Shown: in pieces, positions 25,210 through 32,999 of the stretch
Layout: each line of letters begins with the position of its first letter
Position numbering within the stretch: the stretch's first letter is position 1
Assembly (NCBI GenBank): GCA_964504655.1
Contig: CAZDFD010000029.1
Coordinates: 1-46,941 of the forward strand
DNA from: JANXAZ01 sp964504655
GTDB lineage: Bacteria > Pseudomonadota > Alphaproteobacteria > Geminicoccales > Geminicoccaceae
DNA: 46,941 nt
Direction of reading: 5' to 3'
Made by a program: the position numbers and the translations under genes
Notes under the pieces: generated by a model
The model's database searches: none
Seen by the model: the letters and a program-made list of their open reading frames with translations, nothing else
Told to the model about the DNA's origin: nothing

Positions 25210-25265
25210 TCTATCCGATTGATATAAATAGATCTTGACGAATATCTCCTTATAGGCGAATAGCC
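25210..25265. promoter_or_regulatory. AT-rich divergent promoter island
   Basis: A 56-base stretch is strikingly AT-rich against a very GC-rich background (ATTGATATAAATAGATCTTG followed by ACGAATATCTCCTTATAGG). It lies between the divergent TerB-like gene (start 25097) and the receiver-HPt gene (start 25299). A TTGACG at 25235-25240 is a good minus-35 for rightward transcription, but the hexamer at normal spacing (about 25258) is poor. TATAGG or TATAAG-like sequences on both strands could serve as minus-10 elements. GATAT at 25221 and ATATC at 25242 form a short dyad. Promoter function is inferred. Confidence 0.5.
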
Positions 25266-25298
25266 GCCGGGATCCTCCGCGGAGGAACGACCGCCTCG

Positions 25299-26063
25299 AT
25301 GGACGGCAGCCCCGGCCCGCAGCGACGTCGCCTGCTGATCGTCGGCGACCCGGCGCTCAGCCGCGGCCTGATGCGCATGGTGCTGAGCCGGCTCGGCTAC
25401 ATCGTCTCGGTGGTCGGCAGCGGCACCGAGGCGCTGATGATGCGCGCCCACACCCGCTTCGCGCTGGCGCTGGTCGCCTCGAGGCTGCCCGACATGGCGG
25501 GGATCGTGCTGGCCCGCCATCTGGGCGAGCCCGCGACCAGCGCGCCGATGCCGGTGCTGCTCTTCGGCGACGTGCTCGACCAGCCCTCGGTCGAGCGCGA
25601 CGGCCGCCCGGCCGGGCTCGCGGGCTTCCTGGTCAAGCCGATCTCGATCGGCCGACTGGTCGGGGCGGTGCGCGCGTTGACCGAAGGAGGTGGCGTGCCC
25701 ACCAGCGCAGCGGAGGTCGTGATGCCCATCCCCGCCCCGATCGATCTGGCGCGGCTGCGGGAGTTCACCGACGGCGACCACCAGCTCGAGCGCGAGCTGA
25801 GCGCGCTCTATGTCGAGACGGCGGCGGTCTACATCGGCCAGATGCGCTCGGCGCTCGACGACGCGGAGGCGTGGAGCAAGGCGGCGCACGCCCTCAAGGG
25901 AGCCTCGGTCAACATCGGCGCGGTCGAGCTGGCCGACACCGCGGCCCGGGCCGAGCGCGCCGAGCCGAGCGCCGAGCTCCTGGACGAGCTGGCGAACCGC
26001 CTGGTTGCCGTGCGCAGCTTCCTCGAGGCGCGACCGCGCGAGCCGGCGAGGCAGCCGTCCTGA
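25299..26063 (+). CDS. Pseudo-receiver fused to an HPt phosphotransfer domain
   Basis: 254 residues. Residues 10-125 align as a CheY-like receiver: RLLIVGDPALSRGLMRMVLS, GYIVSVVGSGTEALMMRA, and the conserved Lys113 in GFLVKPIS. At the phosphoacceptor position the sequence reads LVASRLPDMAG with Ala60 where Asp is expected, and one acid of the metal-binding pair is Gly16. It should therefore not be phosphorylated conventionally. Residues 145-240 are an HPt domain with the intact motif AAHALKGASVNIG (His197). It probably passes phosphate between a hybrid kinase and a response regulator encoded elsewhere, with the receiver as a docking module. The ATG is preceded by an AT-rich promoter region. 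No kinase or regulator gene adjoins. Confidence 0.82.
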   Translation: MDGSPGPQRRRLLIVGDPALSRGLMRMVLSRLGYIVSVVGSGTEALMMRAHTRFALALVASRLPDMAGIVLARHLGEPATSAPMPVLLFGDVLDQPSVERDGRPAGLAGFLVKPISIGRLVGAVRALTEGGGVPTSAAEVVMPIPAPIDLARLREFTDGDHQLERELSALYVETAAVYIGQMRSALDDAEAWSKAAHALKGASVNIGAVELADTAARAERAEPSAELLDELANRLVAVRSFLEARPREPARQPS

Positions 26064-26163
26064 TCGGCACCCGCGCGCCACGGTCGGCGTTGGTGGCCGG
26101 CAACACACCCTGAAGGTTGCGTGGCCGAGCCGCCCGTCGGCCTTGCGCGACCGCGACTTTTCC

Positions 26164-26188
26164 CTTGAGATCGCTCTACTGTCTCAAG
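26164..26188. promoter_or_regulatory. Inverted repeat CTTGAGA-N11-TCTCAAG
   Basis: Perfect 7-bp arms (26164-26170 and 26182-26188) separated by 11 bases, located 100 bp after the receiver-HPt stop and 75 bp before the OmpA-like start. There is no T-tract on either strand, so it is a weak candidate for an intrinsic terminator. The arm spacing, about 18 bp centre to centre, would also suit a dimeric repressor or activator site for the downstream gene. The role is not resolved. Confidence 0.4.
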
Positions 26189-26263
26189 TCGGGCGAGGTC
26201 GGGGCCGTCAGCGCCGCGCGAGGCTCGATCCGGCGGGCACAACGTCCTAGGGGATCCGCGGGA

Positions 26264-27142
26264 ATGGTCGCGAGCAGCCGTGTCGCTCTTCTCTTCGGGG
26301 TGGTGCTGGCGGTCGTCGGCTGCGCGGCGCCGGACGGCAAGATCGCCTCGCCCGAGCCGGTGCTGCTCGACGATGCCGACTTCCGCTACGTCGAGCTCGA
26401 CGCGGTGCGGGCGATGGTCCCGCAGGGAGCGCCGTTCAGCCAGGGCCTGCGGGTCGGCTATCTCGACCTCGCCGAGGAGGCCGGCGGCCGCTTCGACCTG
26501 TTCGACCGCGGCCATTTCGCGCGCAAGGCGGTGGCCTCGGCCAAGGGCCAGAACGTCCAGCCCGACATGCTGGCGCTGCGGCGGATCCCGCAGGCGGCGG
26601 CCGGCGAGCTCGAGGCCGCCCGGGCGCGCCTGCTCGCGGCGCTCGATGCCAACGGCCGGCGCACCGCACCGGCCGACGCCGCCAAGGCGCAGACCGCCTT
26701 CGATTGCTGGCTCGAGCGGACCGAGGCCGGCGACCAGGCAGGCATCGCCGCCTGCAAGGCCCGCTTCGAGGAGGCGATCGCCGCGGTCGAGCGGGCGCTG
26801 GGCCCGGGTGCGGCGCAGCAGTACCTGATCTTCTTCGCCTGGGACCGGGCCGACATCAGCCCGGTGGCGCTGCAGGTGATCGAGCAGGTGGCGGCCGACT
26901 TCAAGGCCGGGCGGATGGTCCGCCTGCACTTGGCCGGCCACGCCGACCGCTCGGGTCCGGCCGACTACAACATGCGGCTGTCGGAGCGGCGGGCGCGGGC
27001 CGTGGCGCGCGAGCTCGAGCGGCTGGGCGTGCCGACCGGCGCGCTCGACCTCAAGTGGTTCGGCGAGACCCGGCCGAAGGTGCCGACCGCCGACGGCGTG
27101 CGCGAGGCGCAGAACCGCCGGGTCGAGGTGACCTGGGACTGA
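26264..27142 (+). CDS. OmpA-family outer-membrane lipoprotein (peptidoglycan-associated)
   Basis: 292 residues from the ATG at 26264 (GGGATCCGCGGGA upstream). A short signal with lipobox LAVVGC places Cys20 as the lipidated residue. A central region of about 150 residues (YVELDAVRAMVPQGAPF, RFDLFDRGHFARKAVASAKG, a helical Ala-rich part with two Cys) is not a family I can name. The C-terminal OmpA domain (about 185-292) has FFAWDRADISPVALQVIEQV, LHLAGHADRSGPADYNMRLS, ERRARAVARELERLGV and QNRRVEVTW, including the peptidoglycan-contacting Asp and Arg. It presumably tethers the outer membrane to the cell wall. A strong hairpin follows directly after the stop. Confidence 0.88.
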   Translation: MVASSRVALLFGVVLAVVGCAAPDGKIASPEPVLLDDADFRYVELDAVRAMVPQGAPFSQGLRVGYLDLAEEAGGRFDLFDRGHFARKAVASAKGQNVQPDMLALRRIPQAAAGELEAARARLLAALDANGRRTAPADAAKAQTAFDCWLERTEAGDQAGIAACKARFEEAIAAVERALGPGAAQQYLIFFAWDRADISPVALQVIEQVAADFKAGRMVRLHLAGHADRSGPADYNMRLSERRARAVARELERLGVPTGALDLKWFGETRPKVPTADGVREAQNRRVEVTWD

Positions 27143-27149
27143 GGACGGG

Positions 27150-27176
27150 GGCCCGCCGCCCGGGTGGCGGCGGGCC
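27150..27176. terminator. GC-rich hairpin between convergent genes
   Basis: GGCCCGCCGCC (27150-27160) pairs perfectly with GGCGGCGGGCC (27166-27176) across a five-base loop. It begins 8 bp after the OmpA-like stop and lies between that gene and convergent moaA, so it could end both transcripts. No T-run follows on either strand, so termination efficiency is uncertain; such hairpins without U-tracts are common in GC-rich genomes. Confidence 0.6.
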
Positions 27177-27226
27177 GGTCACTTGGCCGGGGCGGCCGGG
27201 GCGATCTCGCTCCGGCCGCTGGCGTC

Positions 27227-28216
27227 TCAGCCGCCGGTGACGCTCATGTGGCGACCGACCGCCGGGCGGTTGTGGCGCCGGTCGATCACGAAGTCGTGGC
27301 CCTTGGGCTTGCGCGCGATCCCGTCCAGGATCGCCTGGCGGAGCAGCTCGTTGCCCTCCGAGGCGCGCAGGGCCGCCCGGAGATCGGCCTTGTCCTCCTG
27401 GCCGAGGCACATGAACATCGTGCCGGTGCAGGTGACCCGCACCCGGTTGCACGATTCGCAGAAATTGTGCGTGAGCGGCGTGATGAAGCCGAGCCGGCCG
27501 CCGGTCTCGGCGACCCGCACGTAGCGCGCCGGCCCGCCCGTCCGGTAGTCGATGTCCTCGAGCGTCCAGCGCTCGGCCAGCCGCGCCCGGACCAGCGACA
27601 GCGGCAGGTACTGCTCGGTGCGGTCGCCGTCGATCTCGCCCATGGGCATGGTCTCGATCAGCGTGAGATCGAAGCCCTCCTCGCCGCACCAGGCGATCAT
27701 CCGGTCGAGCTCGTCCTCGTTGACGCCCTTGAGGGCCACGGCGTTGATCTTGATCGCCAGCCCCGCGGCCTTGGCCGCGGCGATTCCGGCCATCACCTTG
27801 CCGAACTTGCCCCAGCGGGTGATCGCCTCGAACTTGGCCGGATCGAGCGTGTCCAGCGAGACGTTGACCCGGCGCACCCCGAAGCGGTGCAGGTCCTGGG
27901 CGAAGCGCTCGAGCTGGCTGCCGTTGGTGGTGAGCGTCAGCTCGTCGAGCCGGCCGGACGCCACCTGCCGGCCGAGCTGCTCGACGAGCCACATCAGGTT
28001 GCGGCGCACGAGCGGCTCGCCGCCGGTGAGGCGGATGCGGCGCACGCCGAGCTCGACCAGGACCCCCACGAGCCGGTCGATCTCCTCGAGGGTCAGGAGT
28101 TCGGCCTTCGGCACGAAGGTCATGTTCTCCGCCATGCAGTACACACAGCGGAAGTCGCAGCGGTCGGTGACCGAGATCCGCACGTAGCTGATCGCGCGAC
28201 CGAACGGGTCGATCAT
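27227..28216 (-). CDS. moaA: GTP 3',8-cyclase MoaA (molybdenum cofactor biosynthesis)
   Basis: 329 residues from the ATG at 28216, preceded by GGGAGGAGG. The radical SAM site is RCDFRCVYCM (C-x3-C-x2-C) in the usual N-terminal context YVRISVTDRCDFRCVYCMAE. RIRLTGGEPLVRRNL is the GGEP motif, and the C-terminal cluster is NFCESCNRVRVTCTG with the third Cys in FMCLGQ. The protein ends in VTGG; the terminal GG is functional in MoaA. It converts GTP to (8S)-3',8-cyclo-7,8-dihydroguanosine 5'-triphosphate, the first step of molybdopterin synthesis. moaC and other partners are not in this window. It is divergent from nadK. Confidence 0.96.
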   Translation of the reverse strand: MIDPFGRAISYVRISVTDRCDFRCVYCMAENMTFVPKAELLTLEEIDRLVGVLVELGVRRIRLTGGEPLVRRNLMWLVEQLGRQVASGRLDELTLTTNGSQLERFAQDLHRFGVRRVNVSLDTLDPAKFEAITRWGKFGKVMAGIAAAKAAGLAIKINAVALKGVNEDELDRMIAWCGEEGFDLTLIETMPMGEIDGDRTEQYLPLSLVRARLAERWTLEDIDYRTGGPARYVRVAETGGRLGFITPLTHNFCESCNRVRVTCTGTMFMCLGQEDKADLRAALRASEGNELLRQAILDGIARKPKGHDFVIDRRHNRPAVGRHMSVTGG

Positions 28217-28350
28217 CGCCGCCTCCTCCCGGGCCCGCGCCGTCGTCGGCCGTGCGCGGGCCGCACGCCGCACCTTTACGGGTATGGTTCGGCCGGGCGA
28301 TCCTCGCAAGGGGCGGCGCGCGCCGGCGACGCCCGGAGCCCGGACCGGCC

Positions 28351-29109
28351 ATGCGGATCGCCTTTCTCGCCGCCGACAGCCCCGAGGCGCAGCGCGCGCT
28401 CGGCGAGCTCACCGGCCGCTACCGCCATGTCACGGCGGCCGAGGCCGATGTGCTCGTGGCGCTCGGCGGCGACGGCTTCATGCTCGAGACCCTGCATGCG
28501 AGCCTGCAGCGGCGGCTGCCGATCTACGGGATGAACCTCGGCACGGTGGGCTTCTTGTTGAACGAGTACCGGCCCGACGGCCTGCCCGAGCGGATCGCGG
28601 CGGCCGCGGCGGTCGATCTCTACCCCTTGCGGATGCGCGCGACGCTCGCCTCGGGCGAGATCCGCACGGGCCTCGCCATCAACGAGGTCTCGCTGTTCCG
28701 CGAGACGCGCCAGGCGGCTTGGCTCGCGATCGACATCGACGGCATCTGCCGGCTGCCGCAGCTCGTCTGCGACGGCGTGCTGGTCGCCACCCCGGCCGGC
28801 TCGACCGCCTACAACCTCTCGGCGCACGGCTCGATCATCCCGCTCGGCGCCGAGCTCCTGGCGCTCACGCCGATCAGCCCGTTCCGCCCGCGGCGCTGGC
28901 GGGGTGCGCTCCTGCCCTCGGCGACGCGCTTCACGATCCGCGTGCTCGATCCGCACAAGCGCCCGGTCGGCGCGGTCGCCGACCAGACCGAGGTGCGCGA
29001 CGTGGTCGAGGTCGAGATCCTCGAGGACCGCGACGTCGCCTGCCGGATGCTGTTCGACCCGGAGCACAATCTCGAGGAGCGGATCCTCAAGGAGCAGTTC
29101 ATCCCCTGA
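28351..29109 (+). CDS. nadK: NAD kinase
   Basis: 252 residues from the ATG at 28351, a short NAD kinase typical of alphaproteobacteria. It contains ADVLVALGGDGFMLETLH (the GGDG motif), YGMNLGTVGFLLNEY, the AINEVSLFRETRQAAWLAI region, CDGVLVATPAGSTAYNLSAH, HGSIIPLGAELLALTPISPF and a C-terminal VADQTEVRDV segment. It phosphorylates NAD to NADP in the cytoplasm. The gene is monocistronic as far as can be seen; apt converges 20 bp downstream. The promoter must lie in the 134 bp shared with divergent moaA. Confidence 0.95.
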   Translation: MRIAFLAADSPEAQRALGELTGRYRHVTAAEADVLVALGGDGFMLETLHASLQRRLPIYGMNLGTVGFLLNEYRPDGLPERIAAAAAVDLYPLRMRATLASGEIRTGLAINEVSLFRETRQAAWLAIDIDGICRLPQLVCDGVLVATPAGSTAYNLSAHGSIIPLGAELLALTPISPFRPRRWRGALLPSATRFTIRVLDPHKRPVGAVADQTEVRDVVEVEILEDRDVACRMLFDPEHNLEERILKEQFIP

Positions 29110-29129
29110 GCCGCAGGGCGGCGGCGCGC

Positions 29130-29660
29130 TCAGCCCTCGAGCTCGAGCAGGGAGCGGGCCGGGACACCCAGCCGCTGCATGCCGCCGAGGCCGGGGAGCT
29201 CGATGAAGAAGGCGGCGCCGACCACCTCGGCGCCGACCTTGCCGAGCAGCGCCACGGCCGCGCGGGCGGTGCCGCCGGTGGCGATCAGGTCGTCGACCAG
29301 CACGGTCCGCGCGCCGGGCCGCACCAGCCCCTCGCTCACCTGCAGCGTGTCGGAGCCGTATTCGAGGTCGTAGGAGTGGCTCACCACCGCGCCCGGCAGC
29401 TTGCCGACCTTGCGGATCATGACGAGCCCGCGCCCGGACCGGTAGGCGAGCGCCGAGGCGAACAGAAAGCCGCGCGATTCGATCCCGGCCACGAGATCGG
29501 GATGGAAGGCGTCGACGATGCGGTCCATCCGGTCGACCGCGGCGCGCCAGGCGACCGGGTCGGCGAGCACGGTCGAGATGTCGTAGAAGAGGATGCCGGG
29601 CTTGGGGAAGTCCGGGACCCGGCGGACGACCGCGGCCAGATCCGGCACCGCGCCGCTCAC
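29130..29660 (-). CDS. apt: Adenine phosphoribosyltransferase
   Basis: 176 residues from a GTG at 29660 that overlaps the aminotransferase stop by 4 bp (GTGA). Family features are RRVPDFPKPGILFYDIS near the N-terminus, GIESRGFLFASALAYR, the RKVGKLPG and YDLEYGSDTLQ segments, and the PRPP-binding motif TVLVDDLIATGGTA. It salvages adenine to AMP in the cytoplasm. Coupling with an aspartate aminotransferase is a shared-transcript arrangement rather than a pathway link. It lies not far from two nucleoside hydrolases (32.0-33.9 kb), which would release bases for it. Confidence 0.95.
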   Translation of the reverse strand: MSGAVPDLAAVVRRVPDFPKPGILFYDISTVLADPVAWRAAVDRMDRIVDAFHPDLVAGIESRGFLFASALAYRSGRGLVMIRKVGKLPGAVVSHSYDLEYGSDTLQVSEGLVRPGARTVLVDDLIATGGTARAAVALLGKVGAEVVGAAFFIELPGLGGMQRLGVPARSLLELEG

Positions 29661-30859
29661 TGCAGGGCCTCGCAGGCCCGGACGATCCGCGCGCAGGCGT
29701 CCTCGAGGACCGGGGTCGCGGTGGCGTAGGAGATGCGGAAGTGGGGATCGAGGCCGAAGGCCGACCCGTGCACCACCGCCACGCCGACGCTCTCGATCAG
29801 GTAGCGGGCGAAGTCCTCGCTGGTCTCGATGGTCCGCCCCTCGGGCGTGCGCCGGCCGATCGCCCCGGCGCAGGAGGGGTAGACGTAGAAGGCTCCCTCC
29901 GGGGTGTGGCAGCGCAGCCCGGGCGCCCGGTTGAGCTCGCGCACCACGAGGTCGCGGCGCTCCTTGAAGACCCGGTTGTGCGCCGCGATGAAGCTCTGGT
30001 CGCCGTCGAGCGCGGCCACCGCCGCCGCCTGGCTGATCGAGCAGGGGTTCGAGGTCGACTGCGACTGGACCATGGCCATGGCCTTGATCAGCTCCGGCGG
30101 GCCGCCGGCGTAGCCGATCCGCCAGCCCGTCATGCAGTAGGCCTTGGAGACACCGTTGACCGTCAGGGTCCGCTCGTAGAGCCGCGGCTCGACCTGCGCC
30201 GCGGTGGTGAAGGCGAAGCCGTCGTAGGTCAGGTGCTCGTACATGTCGTCGGTCAGCACCCAGACCCGCGGGTGGCGGACGAGCACGTCGGTCAGCGCCT
30301 CGAGCTCGGCGCGGCTGTAGGCCGCCCCGGTCGGGTTCGAGGGCGAGCAGAGGATCACCCAGCGGGTGCGCGGCCCGATCGCCGCCTCGAGGTCGGCCGG
30401 CTGCAGCTTGAAGCCGGTGTTCTCGGGGCAGCGCACGAACACCGGCGTCCCGCCCGCCAAGAGCACCATGTCCGGGTAGGACACCCAGTAGGGCGCCGGC
30501 ACGATCACCTCGTCGCCGGGGTTCAGCGAGGCCATGAAGGCGTTGTAGAGCACCTGCTTGCCGCCGCTGCCGACCGACACCTGGCCGGGCCTGTAGTCGA
30601 GCCCGTTCTCGCGCTTGAACTTGCGGCAGACCGCCTCCTTGAGCTGCGGGGTGCCGTCGACCGCGGTGTACTTGGTTTCGCCGCGGCGGATCGCGGCGAT
30701 CGCCGCCTCCTTGATGTGCTCGGGCGTGTCGAAGTCGGGCTCGCCGGCACCCAGGCCGATGATGTCGCGCCCCTCGGCCTTGAGACGCCGGGCCAGATCC
30801 GTCACGGCGATGGTGGGCGACGGCTTGATGCGCGACAGGCTCTGGGCGACGATCGACAT
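29657..30859 (-). CDS. aatA: Pyridoxal-phosphate aspartate aminotransferase (class I)
   Basis: 400 residues, the full length of the bacterial Ib-type aspartate/prephenate aminotransferases. The N-terminus (SLSRIKPSPTIAVTDLARRL, then DIIGLGAGEPDFDTPEHIKEA) is of the alphaproteobacterial kind. PLP-related motifs include ILCSPSNPTGAAYSR, TDDMYEHLTYDG, the Schiff-base Lys in NGVSKAYCMTGWRIGY and the C-terminal substrate Arg in HFRISYAT. It exchanges amino groups between aspartate and 2-oxoglutarate; related enzymes also make arogenate from prephenate. The gene starts with ATG at 30859 and is translationally coupled to apt. An N-formylglutamate amidohydrolase gene lies 81 bp upstream on the same strand. 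Confidence 0.95.
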   Translation of the reverse strand: MSIVAQSLSRIKPSPTIAVTDLARRLKAEGRDIIGLGAGEPDFDTPEHIKEAAIAAIRRGETKYTAVDGTPQLKEAVCRKFKRENGLDYRPGQVSVGSGGKQVLYNAFMASLNPGDEVIVPAPYWVSYPDMVLLAGGTPVFVRCPENTGFKLQPADLEAAIGPRTRWVILCSPSNPTGAAYSRAELEALTDVLVRHPRVWVLTDDMYEHLTYDGFAFTTAAQVEPRLYERTLTVNGVSKAYCMTGWRIGYAGGPPELIKAMAMVQSQSTSNPCSISQAAAVAALDGDQSFIAAHNRVFKERRDLVVRELNRAPGLRCHTPEGAFYVYPSCAGAIGRRTPEGRTIETSEDFARYLIESVGVAVVHGSAFGLDPHFRISYATATPVLEDACARIVRACEALQ

Positions 30860-30940
30860 GCACGGGCTCCGGCGGGCAGCGCGGCGCGGACTTTAGAAAG
30901 CCGGCCCCGAGGCGGCAATCGCCGGCGACGCCGCCGGGCC

Positions 30941-31801
30941 TCACTCGGCGGCGCGCAGCAGTGGTGGTGCCAGATGCGCCGCCAGGCGTCCGACCAGCTC
31001 CTCGAGCAGCGCCTCGAGCGCGACCAGGCCGCCGGTCGGCGCGCCGGTCGCCTCGTCCATGAACAGCGAACGCCGCAGCTCGAGCTGGAGGGCGTGGCGG
31101 CCCTGCTCGGGCCGGCCGTAGGTCTCGGTGATGTAGCCGCCGGCGTAGGGCTGGTTGCGGGCGCAGCGCAGCCCGGCCGCGGCGAGCGCCGCCTCGACCT
31201 CGGCCGCCAGATCGGGTGCGCAGCTGCGGCCGTGGCAGTCGCCGAGCGCCACGTCGAGGGCGCGCCGGCCGCGCGCCAGCGTGACCTCGGTCGGCATCGA
31301 GTGCAGGTCGAGCAGGAGCACCGCGCCGAACCGGGCGCGGCGCTCGCGGCACAGCGCCTCGAGCCGGCGATGGTAGGGCCACCAGGCCGCGGCGAGCCGG
31401 TCGGCCACCTCGGCCGGGCCGAGCGGTCGCCGCCAGAGCGGGCTGGTCCCGAGCCGGCTCGGGATCACGCCGAGCCCCGCCTTGACCCGCACGCTGGCGA
31501 CCAGCCCGGCGATCGGGGCGGCGTCGAGCAGGTCCGGATCGAGCTCGCCCGGCGCGCGGTTGAGGTCGACCACGACGCGGGCGTAGCGGGCGCAGAGCGC
31601 CGTCGCCCCGGCCCGCGCCGCAGCCGCGGCGAGCCGGTCGAGCGGACCGTCCTCGAGCGCGCGCAGCTCGCCCGGCGTGATCTGGAGGAGTGCCGCGAGC
31701 TCGGCCGGACAGGTGGTGCCGCTGTGCGGCGAGGACACCAGAAGCGGGGTTGGTGCCGCGACCGCAGCGAGCTCGGCGAACGGCGGATCCAGAGGGGCCA
31801 T
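30941..31801 (-). CDS. N-formylglutamate amidohydrolase family protein
   Basis: 286 residues from the ATG at 31801. The family (PF05013) shows PLLVSSPHSGTTCPAEL near the N-terminus, a VVVDLNRAPGELDPD segment, GAVLLLDLHSMPTEV with metal-ligand Asp and His, CAPDLAAEVEAALAAAGLRC, NQPYAGGYITETYGRPEQG and a final HALQLELRRSLFMDE. The classical enzyme (HutG type) releases formate and glutamate at the end of one histidine-degradation route. No hut genes adjoin, so another formylated or acylated amino acid may be the substrate. A longer start at 31846 is possible but has a weak upstream context. Confidence 0.87.
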   Translation of the reverse strand: MAPLDPPFAELAAVAAPTPLLVSSPHSGTTCPAELAALLQITPGELRALEDGPLDRLAAAAARAGATALCARYARVVVDLNRAPGELDPDLLDAAPIAGLVASVRVKAGLGVIPSRLGTSPLWRRPLGPAEVADRLAAAWWPYHRRLEALCRERRARFGAVLLLDLHSMPTEVTLARGRRALDVALGDCHGRSCAPDLAAEVEAALAAAGLRCARNQPYAGGYITETYGRPEQGRHALQLELRRSLFMDEATGAPTGGLVALEALLEELVGRLAAHLAPPLLRAAE

Positions 31802-31914
31802 GCGCTCCGCGCGGCTCGGGGTGCGACCGCCCCGAGCCAACCACAACCCCGGGGCCCGTTCAATGCGCCCGCGCCCTTGCGCCGGGTCCGGAAATACCCT
31901 ACCTGCCCGCGCCG

Positions 31915-31989
31915 GGGCGCGTAGCTCAGCGGTAGAGCACTACGTTGACATCGTAGGGGTCAGAGGTTCGATCCCTCTCGCGCCCACCA
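31915..31989 (+). tRNA. tRNA-Val (anticodon GAC), CCA encoded
   Basis: 75 nt including CCA. Acceptor GGGCGCG pairs with CGCGCCC, then A73 and CCA. D-arm GCTC/GAGC, anticodon stem CTACG/CGTAG with loop TTGACAT (anticodon GAC), five-base variable loop and T-arm AGAGG-TTCGATC-CCTCT are all regular. It decodes GUC and GUU valine codons, and GUC is abundant here. A possible promoter (TTGCGC at 31877-31882 with CTACCT 16 bases later) precedes it. The nucleoside hydrolase gene converges 20 bp downstream. Confidence 0.97.
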
Positions 31990-32009
31990 TTCCTCCGCAC
32001 CGTCCGGCC

Positions 32010-32960
32010 TCAGGGGTAGTCGAGGAGCGTCGCGAGCACGCGGTCGATCAGCGGCCGCGCCTCGGCCGCGGTCGCGAGCCGGACGTTGGGCGGCGCCGCG
32101 TCCCGGATCCCGCCGGTGCCGGCCAGCCGCTTGTTGCGCAGGTCGCAGACGGTCATGCCGCGGGTGTGCTCGCCGCGGAGCTCGACCCGGACGGCGGTCG
32201 GCCGGTGCTCGATCAGCCCGGGCGCCACGAACGGCACGATCGCGCAGACATCGTGCATCGGCGCGATCTCGAGGCCGAACACGCGACGCTGGCGGTCGAG
32301 GTAGAACTGCAGGAGCTCGGCCACGGTGGCCGCGACCCGACGGCCCGAGCCGCGCAGCCGGTCGATGTCGCCCTGCTCGAAGCCGATCTGGCGGGTCAGG
32401 TTGTAGCCCACCATCCAGACCGGCAGGCCGGCCTCGAGCACGACGGCCGCCGCCTCGGGATCGCACCAGACGTTGAACTCGGCCGCCGGCGTCACGTTGC
32501 CGAGCGTGGCCGAGCCGCCCATGATCGTGATTGCCTTGAGCCAGGAGGCGAGCTTCGGCTCGCGGCGCAGCGCCAGTGCCAGGTTGGTGAGCGGCCCGAT
32601 CCCGGCCAGCACCAGCGCGCCCTTGCGGCGCTCCGCCTCGGCGATGATGAAGTCGATCGCGTGGCCCGCCGCCGGCGCGCGGTCGGGCTCGGGAAGTTCG
32701 GCCCCGTCGAGGCCGCTCTTGCCGTGAATGTCCGGGGCGTGGGTGCGGACGCCCACGAGCGGCTCCGCGGCGCCGGCCACCACCGGCACGTCCAGCCCGG
32801 CCAGGGTGGCGAGCGCCAGCGCGTTGCGGGTGGTCTGCGGCAGGGCGGCGTTGCCGTGCACGGTGGTGATGCCGACGAGATCCAGCTCGCGGGCCGCGAA
32901 CAGGATGGCGATCGCGTCGTCGTGGCCCGGGTCGCAGTCGATCAGGACGGGCGTCGGCAT
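32010..32960 (-). CDS. Nucleoside hydrolase, inosine-uridine preferring type (copy 1)
   Basis: 316 residues from the ATG at 32960. The calcium/ribose motif LIDCDPGHDDAIAIL opens the protein. It is followed by VHGNAALPQTTRNAL, HGKSGLDGAELP, AGIGPLTNLALALR, ITIMGGSATLGN, the ribose-contact AEFNVWCDPEAA and the general-acid His in IAPMHDVCAIVP. All catalytic elements of the IU-NH family are present, so it should hydrolyse ribonucleosides to base and ribose. It is the downstream member of a leftward tandem pair (39 bp after copy 2), with identical length. Divergent from the pair is a sugar-type importer that might bring in the nucleoside. Confidence 0.93.
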   Translation of the reverse strand: MPTPVLIDCDPGHDDAIAILFAARELDLVGITTVHGNAALPQTTRNALALATLAGLDVPVVAGAAEPLVGVRTHAPDIHGKSGLDGAELPEPDRAPAAGHAIDFIIAEAERRKGALVLAGIGPLTNLALALRREPKLASWLKAITIMGGSATLGNVTPAAEFNVWCDPEAAAVVLEAGLPVWMVGYNLTRQIGFEQGDIDRLRGSGRRVAATVAELLQFYLDRQRRVFGLEIAPMHDVCAIVPFVAPGLIEHRPTAVRVELRGEHTRGMTVCDLRNKRLAGTGGIRDAAPPNVRLATAAEARPLIDRVLATLLDYP

Positions 32961-32999
32961 GGCACCTCGCGGCGGCAGTGGCAGGGGGACAGTCGGGGC

